From the NCBI GenBank assembly GCA_017560285.1, contig JAFYOG010000189.1, forward strand, positions 1 to 9,892: DNA of 9,892 bases. Reading direction: 5' to 3'. The DNA comes from Clostridia bacterium. Lineage in GTDB: Bacteria; Bacillota; Clostridia; Oscillospirales; CAG-382. Under the pieces are notes generated by a model. The model was not told the origin of the DNA. It searched no databases and saw nothing but the letters and a program-made list of their open reading frames with translations. The position numbers were made by a program, and so were the translations under genes. Positions 1 to 5,696 of this stretch are shown in pieces (the first letter of the stretch is position 1; every line of letters begins with the position of its first letter).

Positions 1-3
1 ATG

Positions 4-32
4 TTAATAAATATAAACTATTCTCCTATAGT
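4..32 (+). promoter_or_regulatory. Weak candidate sigma-A promoter for the esterase gene
   Basis: TTAATA (4-9, four of six matches to TTGACA), a 17-bp spacer and TATAGT (27-32, five of six). Transcription would begin near 38-39, inside the loop of the hairpin at 15-54. Such an RNA would lack the 5' arm and leave the Shine-Dalgarno free. The match is weak, the region is AT-rich and the window edge hides the upstream context, so this is only a possibility. Confidence 0.25.
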
Positions 33-61
33 ATAAATAACAGGAGAATAGTTTGTTTTTT
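15..61 (+). terminator. Rho-independent terminator-like hairpin overlapping the CE2 gene start
   Basis: A perfect 13-bp inverted repeat (15-27 with 42-54, 14-nt loop) is followed by G and six T (56-61), the layout of an intrinsic terminator for an upstream gene outside the window. The stem is AT-rich (4 G-C pairs). Its 3' arm contains the AGGAGA Shine-Dalgarno (42-47) and part of the TTG start (53) of the next gene, so the same element could also hide that ribosome-binding site on read-through transcripts. The hairpin is seen directly; its function is inferred. Confidence 0.6.
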
Positions 62-1099
62 ATGGAGAAAAATATCCTTTTCGAAAACGCACCCGTAAAA
101 TTGGCAGATAACGAATATATCCGCATCCGCGGTAGACATACCGTTCAAAACTGCTGTCTTGCTTTTGATTGGACAAACAGCGGATTTGGCTTTGCGTTTA
201 CAGGCACGGGCTTTATTATTTCCTTGGGGGAATATAAAGATGCCGCCATCGGCTACGTAAAAATTATAATCGACGGCAACCGCCGCCAGCGCTTTGCGGT
301 GGTAAGCGGCGCCGAAAAGCTAATTATCGAGGGCTTAACCCACAAGCGCCACCGTGTAGAGGTGCTTAAGGTTACCGAAAGCGACAACCCCATTCTGTTC
401 GAAAGCATAAGCCTTTTGGGTAAGGATGCAGGCTTTAACAATCCCCCCTTTAACAGCCCCCGCCGTATAGAATTTATCGGTGATTCCATCACCGCAGGCT
501 ACGGCGTGCTTGCCAACCATACCGAAAGCGCTTATAATACCTATCAGCAGGACGGCAGCTATTCCTATGCATACCTAACCGCCGAAAAGCTGGATGCCGA
601 TGCCCGCCATATCTGCATTTCGGGCAAGGGCATAGCCTGCAACTGCGAAGGCAATTACAGCGATGTAAAAACAGGCGAATATTATAACCGCCAAACCCGC
701 TTGGGCGGTGTGTGCAACGACGGCTGGGAACCTCAGGTAGTTGTGCTTAACATCGGCACCAACGATGCGGTGGGCAACGCCAAGGACGAAGAATTTATCG
801 TTGCGGCAAGGGATATTTTGGGCAAATTACGCGCAAGATATAACAATGCAGAAATTATCTGGGTTTACGGCGTAATGACAACCCGCTTTAAGGATATTAT
901 CCGCGATATAATAAAGGAATTATCCAAAACCGATAAAAAACTGCACTTTATGTGCGCCGAAAGCATTAACGGCAACCTTTCCGAAATCGGCGCTGCTTGC
1001 CACCCCAACACCCGCGCAAGCATTCGCGTTTCCAACCTGCTGTACAAAAAAATCCGTTCCGTAACAGGCTGGCGCAATTCTGCAAGCGACGAAGAATAG
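53..1099 (+). CDS. CE2-type acetyl esterase (two-domain SGNH hydrolase)
   Basis: Predicted carbohydrate esterase of the CE2 type, which removes acetyl groups from xylan, mannan or other sugars. Residues 10-125 resemble the CE2 N-terminal beta-sandwich. Residues 137-335 are the SGNH hydrolase fold with GDS at 143-145 (nucleophile Ser145), the ISGKG block around 189-193 (oxyanion Gly), GTND at 235-238 (Asn237) and HPN at 317-319 (His317). The usual Asp three residues before the His is Ala314; some CE2 enzymes are known to work as Ser-His dyads, so this need not mean inactivity. At 348 aa the length is normal. There is no signal peptide, so it probably acts in the cytoplasm on imported acetylated oligosaccharides (inference). 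Start choice: AGGAGA at 42-47 is 5 nt from TTG at 53 but 14 nt from the ATG at 62; TTG fits the spacing, the ATG is the alternative. It is followed after 9 nt by the DUF6273 gene. Confidence 0.85.
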   Translation: MFFMEKNILFENAPVKLADNEYIRIRGRHTVQNCCLAFDWTNSGFGFAFTGTGFIISLGEYKDAAIGYVKIIIDGNRRQRFAVVSGAEKLIIEGLTHKRHRVEVLKVTESDNPILFESISLLGKDAGFNNPPFNSPRRIEFIGDSITAGYGVLANHTESAYNTYQQDGSYSYAYLTAEKLDADARHICISGKGIACNCEGNYSDVKTGEYYNRQTRLGGVCNDGWEPQVVVLNIGTNDAVGNAKDEEFIVAARDILGKLRARYNNAEIIWVYGVMTTRFKDIIRDIIKELSKTDKKLHFMCAESINGNLSEIGAACHPNTRASIRVSNLLYKKIRSVTGWRNSASDEE

Positions 1100-1108
1100 G
1101 AGCATTAA

Positions 1109-1888
1109 ATGGCAAAGAACAAAAAAGAAATAAAACCCATATCCCTGCCCGTAGCAGTGGTATGCGCGCTGTTAATTTTTGCCTTTATGGCATTGTTTAT
1201 AGTCTATCTCAACGGCGGTTCCTTCGTGCCCGAGGATACTTCTTCCCAAGCCACCATCGACGAGGGCTCTTTTGCCGAACCTACCCCCGACGAACCCGAG
1301 CAATCCCAACCCACCGAGGTTAAGGAATATATGTCCGAGGCCGAAATAGGCGATGCGGTAATTTACGGCAGCTATATTCAAAAGGGCGAAGAAGCACAGC
1401 CTATAGAATGGATAGTGCTTAACAAAACCGAAGACGCTTTAACGCTTATAAGCCGTTATTGCTTGGATTGCGTGCCCTATAATACCGACCGTGTTGCGGT
1501 ATCCTATCAAGACAGCAGCATTTACGCTTGGCTCAACGGCGAATTTATAAACAACGCCTTTACCGAAATCCAGCAGGCAAATATTTTATCTACCGACGGC
1601 TTGGGCAAAGCATATCTGCTTTCCGCAGAGGAAGCCGCCCAATATTACGAATACGATTCCTGGCGCAAAACCGCCGCTACCGATTATGCAAAATCCAAGG
1701 GCGCAAAGCTTAAGGACGGTATAGCAAACTGGTGGTTAAGAGATATAAATCCCGAAAGCACCAACGCACAGTACGTTTATTATAACGGCACTATCGCCCA
1801 AAAAGGCTTCGCCGTAGATTATAACGTGGTTGCAGTCCGTCCCGTAATCTTGGTTAGCGCCAACGCCGAAAAGCAGGAAACAGAATAA
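1109..1888 (+). CDS. Membrane-anchored DUF6273 domain protein
   Basis: A 259-aa protein of unknown function. Residues 1-10 are Lys-rich and 11-34 form one transmembrane segment, giving an N-in anchor with the rest outside. Residues 40-75 are an acidic, Pro-rich linker. Residues 80-250 look like DUF6273: a GDAVIYGSY-type opening (81-89), PIEWIVL (98-104), a WLN motif (141-143), an LLSAEEA stretch (170-176), WWLRD (208-212) and a closing VAVRPVILV (241-249). DUF6273 proteins are frequent, often surface-exposed, in gut Firmicutes; no biochemical role is established that I can name. The AGGAG Shine-Dalgarno (1098-1102) overlaps the upstream esterase stop and sits 6 nt before the ATG, so the two genes are almost certainly one operon. 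Pairing with an esterase suggests a carbohydrate-related role, but that is inference. Confidence 0.75.
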   Translation: MAKNKKEIKPISLPVAVVCALLIFAFMALFIVYLNGGSFVPEDTSSQATIDEGSFAEPTPDEPEQSQPTEVKEYMSEAEIGDAVIYGSYIQKGEEAQPIEWIVLNKTEDALTLISRYCLDCVPYNTDRVAVSYQDSSIYAWLNGEFINNAFTEIQQANILSTDGLGKAYLLSAEEAAQYYEYDSWRKTAATDYAKSKGAKLKDGIANWWLRDINPESTNAQYVYYNGTIAQKGFAVDYNVVAVRPVILVSANAEKQETE

Positions 1889-1903
1889 TTCAACACCTTA
1901 ATT

Positions 1904-1930
1904 AAAACTCCCCACATCGGGGAGTTTTTT
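1904..1930 (+). terminator. Intrinsic terminator of the esterase-DUF6273 operon
   Basis: Stem AAAACTCCCC (1904-1913) pairs with GGGGAGTTTT (1919-1928) around a 5-nt loop, with a T-run from 1925 to 1930. It lies 15 nt after the DUF6273 stop. The next promoter's -35 box begins 2 nt later. Confidence 0.92.
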
Positions 1931-1931
1931 G

Positions 1932-1960
1932 TTGACAGCGTTATTCCTATATGCTAAAAT
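1932..1960 (+). promoter_or_regulatory. Consensus sigma-A promoter of the sORF leader
   Basis: TTGACA (1932-1937), a 17-bp spacer and TAAAAT (1955-1960): perfect -35, optimal spacing and five of six in the -10. The predicted start is near 1966-1968. It is packed directly behind the previous terminator. It is the only strong promoter between there and the lipoprotein gene at 2281, so it drives the leader RNA and probably the lipoprotein. Confidence 0.85.
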
Positions 1961-2119
1961 AAAACTGTAAAGATTATTGCTTTTTCTTTTTTTAAAAAAT
2001 AAAAAAATTTTTCAATTTTTTATAGACGTTTCTTCTCTTTTAAACATATATAGAGTGAAGGGGTAAAAAATCAAATCCAAAGCCCTTTTACCGTATAAAA
2101 AGAAAGAGGTGTATTCCCA

Positions 2120-2197
2120 ATGGAAAACGAACCCGAAACCGCATTAATTTCGGCGGTTTTGCGCCTTGGGGAGTTACGGCTTTTCAGCCGAATATAA
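2120..2197 (+). CDS. 25-codon small ORF in the leader (leader peptide or small protein)
   Basis: An ATG at 2120 opens a 25-residue ORF ending with TAA at 2195-2197. GAGGTG (2106-2111) is a good Shine-Dalgarno 8 nt before the ATG, better than those of several larger genes here. The peptide begins MENEPETAL and ends GELRLFSRI: an acidic N-terminus and a Leu/Arg-rich C-terminal half that could form an amphipathic helix (residues 8-24). There is no run of a single amino acid as in biosynthetic attenuators. Codons 14-19 overlap the 5' arm of the candidate alternative stem (2161-2173), so translating ribosomes could affect whether the terminator at 2215-2256 forms. Could be a chance ORF; I do not recognise a family. 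Confidence 0.45.
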   Translation: MENEPETALISAVLRLGELRLFSRI

Positions 2198-2214
2198 AAA
2201 CAAAAAACTTCTCC

Positions 2215-2256
2215 AACGCATAAGCCGCCATACCAAGGCAGACTTATGCGTTTTTT
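2215..2256 (+). terminator. Intrinsic terminator or attenuator before the lipoprotein gene
   Basis: AACGCATAAG (2215-2224) pairs with CTTATGCGTT (2243-2252), an uninterrupted 10-bp stem, with T from 2251 to 2256. The 18-nt loop can add a small GCC/GGC helix (2224-2226 with 2237-2239) as an alternative. It ends 24 nt before the lipoprotein start codon, leaving no room for a separate promoter in between, so it must be partly leaky, conditional, or bypassed. Confidence 0.8.
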
Positions 2257-2280
2257 AAATTTTTAAAAGGATGTGATAAA

Positions 2281-3429
2281 ATGAAAAAACTAACAACACT
2301 TATACTCTTGTTAACGGTTATATTATCTGCGTGTGCGATAAATAAACCCAATACCGAGGTCGGCAACGATATATACAGCGGAACGTCGCAGGAAGAAAAC
2401 GGTAACGATATATACAGCTACGGCGGTACGTTTTTAAACGTAAGCGATAGGTTGTCCGAGTATACGTTCGATATACGCGGTCCGGAATTCGAAATGCAAC
2501 CCGCATCTACGGCAATGTTCAGCTTTATTACCTTGGAAAATAAGGACGGAACAGCCAAGCTAAAGATTTTAAATCAACAAGAAACCGTTGTAGAAATCAG
2601 TTACGGCGCGGTTTTATATGATGAAGAAGAAAATTGCACGGGATTTACGGTTACCGACGAAACCCTTGGCGATATGGCGTTTAAAAAAGACGATAACGGC
2701 AGGTGGATATTTGAAAGCGAAAACAAGCTTACCAAGGTTCGCATATACAACGGCAAAAAACTAAATCCTAGCGCAAACTATGAAAGCTGGGGCGAAATAG
2801 AGGTATCCTTCGATTTTATTGCAAATTCGGATTACCGTTGCGAAATTACCTATCCCAACGGATATAAAACCGTTAAAAAAGTGCTTTGCGACGAAAGCAA
2901 CAAAGACTATTATTTCGAGGGAACTAAACCCGAATTAAATTTCGATAGGATAAAAGCAGGGTATTTGTCCAAATCCAATTATCGTTACAATTTTGAGTTG
3001 ATCGGCAAAGATAAATACGGTTACGGAATAATGTCCACTAACTTACCGATAACCTCTTTCACGGATAGCTCCGTTACTGTCGAAAACATAAACGAAACGA
3101 TTAATTACGAATCTTTGGTATGGGACGAAGCCAAAACGTCGGGAACGGTTGTGGTTAACGGCGAAAACTATACCGTTGAATTTCACAAGGCGGACGGCTT
3201 GGTTTACGAGCAGGAAGAATACCATCTGTTATATAACGGCGTAAGCAGCGGTCAGTATATATCCGTACGCTATTATCCCGATGAAAATCTGATCAGAGTG
3301 ACGGCTGCTTTCTCTTGGGATGCGGATGGCGATATATACACCATAACCTACCCCAACGGTATAAACACCGTGAAACGGCTCGTGCAAAAAGAATCCGGCA
3401 GCTATGGTTTTGAGGATTATAAAGCTTAA
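2281..3429 (+). CDS. Lipoprotein with two imperfect repeats, unknown function
   Basis: A 382-aa predicted surface lipoprotein: residues 1-17 are a signal peptide and LSAC (15-18) is a lipobox with Cys18 as the lipidated residue. The mature part is hydrophilic and probably beta-rich. The second half repeats the first: an ITYPNG motif followed by TVK occurs at 189-199 and again at 355-365, 166 residues apart, each ending near a Y-x-FE element. The short motif GNDIYS also occurs twice near the N-terminus (28-33, 41-46). No known domain recognised. The Shine-Dalgarno AAGGATG lies upstream of the ATG. Codon use differs from the neighbours: in the first ~130 codons Thr is ACG about as often as ACC, while flanking genes strongly prefer ACC, which hints at a different origin. 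Expression probably depends on read-through of the 2215-2256 terminator. It converges on the minus-strand gene at 3476. Confidence 0.75.
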   Translation: MKKLTTLILLLTVILSACAINKPNTEVGNDIYSGTSQEENGNDIYSYGGTFLNVSDRLSEYTFDIRGPEFEMQPASTAMFSFITLENKDGTAKLKILNQQETVVEISYGAVLYDEEENCTGFTVTDETLGDMAFKKDDNGRWIFESENKLTKVRIYNGKKLNPSANYESWGEIEVSFDFIANSDYRCEITYPNGYKTVKKVLCDESNKDYYFEGTKPELNFDRIKAGYLSKSNYRYNFELIGKDKYGYGIMSTNLPITSFTDSSVTVENINETINYESLVWDEAKTSGTVVVNGENYTVEFHKADGLVYEQEEYHLLYNGVSSGQYISVRYYPDENLIRVTAAFSWDADGDIYTITYPNGINTVKRLVQKESGSYGFEDYKA

Positions 3430-3441
3430 CAACCCGAACAC

Positions 3442-3471
3442 AAAAAAGGAGCGAGAAATCGCTCCTTTTTT
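3442..3471. terminator. Bidirectional terminator between convergent genes
   Basis: AAAAAAGGAGCGA (3442-3454) pairs with TCGCTCCTTTTTT (3459-3471) around a GAAA tetraloop. Each strand gives a GC-rich stem followed by six T. It therefore serves the lipoprotein gene (+, ends 3429) and the nucleotidyltransferase gene (-, ends 3476). Confidence 0.93.
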
Positions 3472-3475
3472 ATAT

Positions 3476-5560
3476 CTAATCCTTGTTAAGAATATCTATG
3501 GCACGCAGTGAAATTTCCTCGGCGGTTTCGCTGTCCACCGCCTCGGCAACCAGCCTAAACCGCCCTGCGGCGCTGGCAAAAACGCTCACTCTGCCCTCGC
3601 CGAAATCTAAAAAAGCGTTACGGCTGTTACCGCTTCTAAGGTTAGATATAACCTCGTACATTTTATCTCTGTCGGCATAAATCATTCGCGTCATAACCGC
3701 AAAGGGGGCAACCTGCTTGGCATATTGCTTTATATCAAACCCCTTTTCTTGGGCAAGCGCGGCGGCGGTAAGGGATAAAACAATACCGTCGCGGTGCAAA
3801 AATTCCTGCCGTGCGGCTTTGCGCTGGGGCGAATCGCTGTCGCCGTAAAACAGCGTGCTTACGCCGTTGTGATTTAAAATCCGTTCCACCGCGTTTGGTG
3901 TATCGCGGGGCAAAACTATCTCTTTTTTATCACCTTTAACACAGCAAAGGGTAACCAACTGCCAATAGGATATTTCCTGTCCGTCGTCGGTGGTAGCAAA
4001 AGCCTTTTCGCCGTCGGCAGAGCTAAAAAAGGTTACGTCGCTTTCTTGGCTTAAAACCCCAAGCTCCTCGCAAATTTCCCGCATAAGCTTGTTTTCTATA
4101 CCGTCGCCTACCTTTATGCTTTTGGGTATAAGCGCGTTTTTCCGCAAAAAATTAACGTATTTTTTTATAATAACCCCGTGGGGAAGCAAATAAACACTGC
4201 CGCTTACGCCGTAATATTTCGGGGTTTTCATTGCAAGCGCCCTAAGCTCTTGTCGCGAAAATGGCATTCCAAAGCCGGAAAACAGCCTTATCTCGGTTTT
4301 TTCGCCCCTGCAGGCAATAAAAGCAACCCTGCTGCCGTATTCCCGCGCGGCAAATGCCGCCAACGCGCTGTTCCCTCCGGAAATTACCGTGCAGGCACTG
4401 CCCCCCTTGGCTGCACCGCAGGCAAGCTCGCAGGCTTGCTGAAGGGTGGCTCCGCCGCCTTCCGCAAATGCAATAACCGTGCCTTCGCCGCTTAAAAGTC
4501 TGCCAAGTCTAACAAAATAGCCCTCGTCCTTATTGTCGGCAATAACGCAATCGTCCTCAAAATCAAAGGCTTGCCTTGGCTTGGGGAAGTAATTTTCATA
4601 TGCCTCGCCCTTTACCGTATCGCCCCTTGCAATAACACTGCCGGGCGCCAACGCCGTGCCGTCTCTTATCTCGGCGCCGCTTCCTATAACGCACCCCGAT
4701 GGAATAATACAATCGTTGCCTATAACCGCCCCGTCTGCAACAATACAGCCCCGCAAAACGCTGTTGCCAACGGTGCAGTTATCAAAAATAACCGCCCGCT
4801 CTATACGCGCCTCCGGGTGAACCGAAACCCTTTCGCCAATGCAGTTTTTGCCGTCGGATAGCCACATACAGCATTTATGAAAATCGCCAAAGGACCCAAT
4901 ATCAAACCAATTTCCTTGGGGTGTTATGCCTGCAATGGGCATACCGCGGTTAAGCATTAAGGGGAACAAATCCAACGAAAAATCAAAAAATTCCTTTTCG
5001 GGAATAAGCTCAAGCGCCCTTTTGCTTAAAAAATATATCCCCGTGTTTATAAGGTTCGAAACCGTATCCCGCGCCGATGGCTTTTCGCAAAACTGTGTAA
5101 TTCTGCCGTTATCTACGCAAACCGTGCCGTATTCTCCAAGCTCGTTGGATTTTGTTAAAAGCATCGCCGCATCACAGCCGCTTTCCAAAAATTCCGCCTT
5201 TGCTTTTGCAAGGTCAAAATCGCACACCGCATCGCCCGAAATAACTATAACGCAATCCTGCGCGCGGTTTTTAATCCTGCCCACCGCCCCTGCGCTTCCA
5301 AGGGGTGTTTCTTCTCTAAAATGCTCCAAACAGCCTTGGTCAAAGCTAATTGCTTCTATCTGCTCTGCCAAATACATGGTGGTAACGGCAGTGCTTTCAA
5401 AGCCGTGCTTGCGCAATAATTTAATACTTCGCAAATAAGGGCTTTCACCGTTAACGGGCAATAAAGGCTTGGGGGTTTTGTCGGTTAGCGGCGAAAGCCG
5501 TTTGCCAAAACCGCCTGCAAGTATAACCGAATCGAATTTTCTTTTTTCGGAAAGGTTCAT
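3476..5560 (-). CDS. Mannose-1-phosphate guanylyltransferase-like / degenerate phosphohexomutase fusion
   Basis: A 694-aa fusion. Residues 10-235 are a sugar-1-phosphate nucleotidyltransferase: GGFGKRLSPLT (16-26) with PKP (30-32), LGSAGAV (87-93), SGD (108-110), EYGTV (143-147), EKP (159-161), NTGIY (172-176). Residues about 240-312 are left-handed beta-helix hexapeptide repeats. Residues about 335-694 follow the phosphohexomutase (PMM/PGM) fold, but the phosphoserine loop (SASHNP type) reads ACRGEKTE (416-423), the metal loop (DxDxDR type) reads SSADGEK (513-519), and the C-terminal RPSGTEP phosphate loop reads ASAAGRFR (662-669). So the N-terminal enzyme, probably making GDP-mannose or a related NDP-sugar, looks intact, while the mutase half looks catalytically dead and perhaps regulatory (inference). 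Start: GAAGG at 5570-5574 abuts the ATG at 5569 but lies 9 nt before the ATG at 5560, so 5560 is preferred over the 697-aa version. Confidence 0.85.
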   Translation of the reverse strand: MNLSEKRKFDSVILAGGFGKRLSPLTDKTPKPLLPVNGESPYLRSIKLLRKHGFESTAVTTMYLAEQIEAISFDQGCLEHFREETPLGSAGAVGRIKNRAQDCVIVISGDAVCDFDLAKAKAEFLESGCDAAMLLTKSNELGEYGTVCVDNGRITQFCEKPSARDTVSNLINTGIYFLSKRALELIPEKEFFDFSLDLFPLMLNRGMPIAGITPQGNWFDIGSFGDFHKCCMWLSDGKNCIGERVSVHPEARIERAVIFDNCTVGNSVLRGCIVADGAVIGNDCIIPSGCVIGSGAEIRDGTALAPGSVIARGDTVKGEAYENYFPKPRQAFDFEDDCVIADNKDEGYFVRLGRLLSGEGTVIAFAEGGGATLQQACELACGAAKGGSACTVISGGNSALAAFAAREYGSRVAFIACRGEKTEIRLFSGFGMPFSRQELRALAMKTPKYYGVSGSVYLLPHGVIIKKYVNFLRKNALIPKSIKVGDGIENKLMREICEELGVLSQESDVTFFSSADGEKAFATTDDGQEISYWQLVTLCCVKGDKKEIVLPRDTPNAVERILNHNGVSTLFYGDSDSPQRKAARQEFLHRDGIVLSLTAAALAQEKGFDIKQYAKQVAPFAVMTRMIYADRDKMYEVISNLRSGNSRNAFLDFGEGRVSVFASAAGRFRLVAEAVDSETAEEISLRAIDILNKD

Positions 5561-5613
5561 AAGCAACATCCTTCAGAATTAAATTTACATTTATTCTTGG
5601 CATTTGCACCGAA

Positions 5614-5642
5614 AATATACCTTATTAAAGTTGACAAAACAA
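5614..5642 (-). promoter_or_regulatory. Candidate minus-strand promoter for the nucleotidyltransferase fusion
   Basis: Read on the minus strand: TTGTTT (5642-5637), a 17-bp spacer and TATATT (5619-5614). The -10 matches five of six, the -35 only three of six. It physically overlaps the -35 region of the plus-strand ribF promoter, so the divergent transcripts could compete. The leader would be about 45 nt. Confidence 0.35.
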
Positions 5643-5659
5643 ATATATTTGGGTATTAT
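5631..5659 (+). promoter_or_regulatory. Consensus sigma-A promoter of ribF
   Basis: TTGACA (5631-5636), a 17-bp spacer and TATTAT (5654-5659). Predicted start near 5666, giving a 5' leader of about 30 nt. That is too short for an FMN riboswitch. The position also excludes translation starts upstream of about 5666. Confidence 0.85.
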
Positions 5660-5696
5660 TAGATATATAAATAAATTCGCTTATTATAATGGTATT

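Larger units (their letters stand above)
1967..2256 (+). ncRNA. Candidate sRNA or attenuator leader upstream of the lipoprotein gene
   Basis: This covers most of the 392-nt gap between the DUF6273 gene and the lipoprotein gene. A transcript of about 290 nt is bounded by a consensus promoter and a terminator. The first part (1980-2045) is A/T homopolymer-rich with no clear structure. Then come possible hairpins: GGTAAAA 2062-2068 with TTTTACC 2086-2092; GGCG 2152-2155 with CGCC 2162-2165; CGGC 2177-2180 with GCCG 2187-2190. A longer alternative stem can form between 2161-2173 and 2209-2219 (11 pairs including two G-U, with a 2-nt bulge). It uses AACGC (2215-2219), which is also the base of the terminator's 5' arm, so the two folds exclude each other. 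It does not match riboswitch, T-box, SRP, tmRNA or RNase P signatures I know. Independent small gene and attenuator are both open. Confidence 0.5.

Noticed and set aside
1..36. 11-codon ORF starting at base 1
   Set aside because: It has no visible ribosome-binding site, runs through the 5' arm of the hairpin and is AT-rich by chance. It could be the tail of something upstream but cannot be supported.
997..1323. 108-codon plus-strand ORF across the esterase-DUF6273 junction
   Set aside because: It is an out-of-frame overlap of two well-supported genes with a basic, low-information translation typical of shadows.
2215..2256. Resemblance to SRP RNA (CCAAGGCAGA string at 2233-2242)
   Set aside because: The conserved GGUCCGGAAGGAAGCAGC core of the SRP S-domain is missing and the string lies in a terminator loop. 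Taken as coincidence.
1967..2256. T-box, FMN or SAM riboswitch, 6S RNA, tmRNA or RNase P RNA in the long gap
   Set aside because: None of the conserved motifs of those RNAs that I know is visible, and the downstream gene is a lipoprotein rather than a typical target.
4178..5438. Plus-strand ORFs of 96-170 codons inside the minus-strand nucleotidyltransferase gene
   Set aside because: They lie antisense to a gene with clear domain motifs, lack ribosome-binding sites and promoters, and their translations look like frame shadows.
5561..5569. Start of the nucleotidyltransferase fusion at 5569 (three extra residues)
   Set aside because: The Shine-Dalgarno GAAGG directly abuts that ATG with no spacing. 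The ATG at 5560 has 9-nt spacing.
5604..5696. N-terminal 31-residue extension of ribF starting at 5604
   Set aside because: The region contains the -35 and -10 boxes of the ribF promoter, so it is upstream of the predicted transcript start. The ATG at 5697 gives the normal RibF length.
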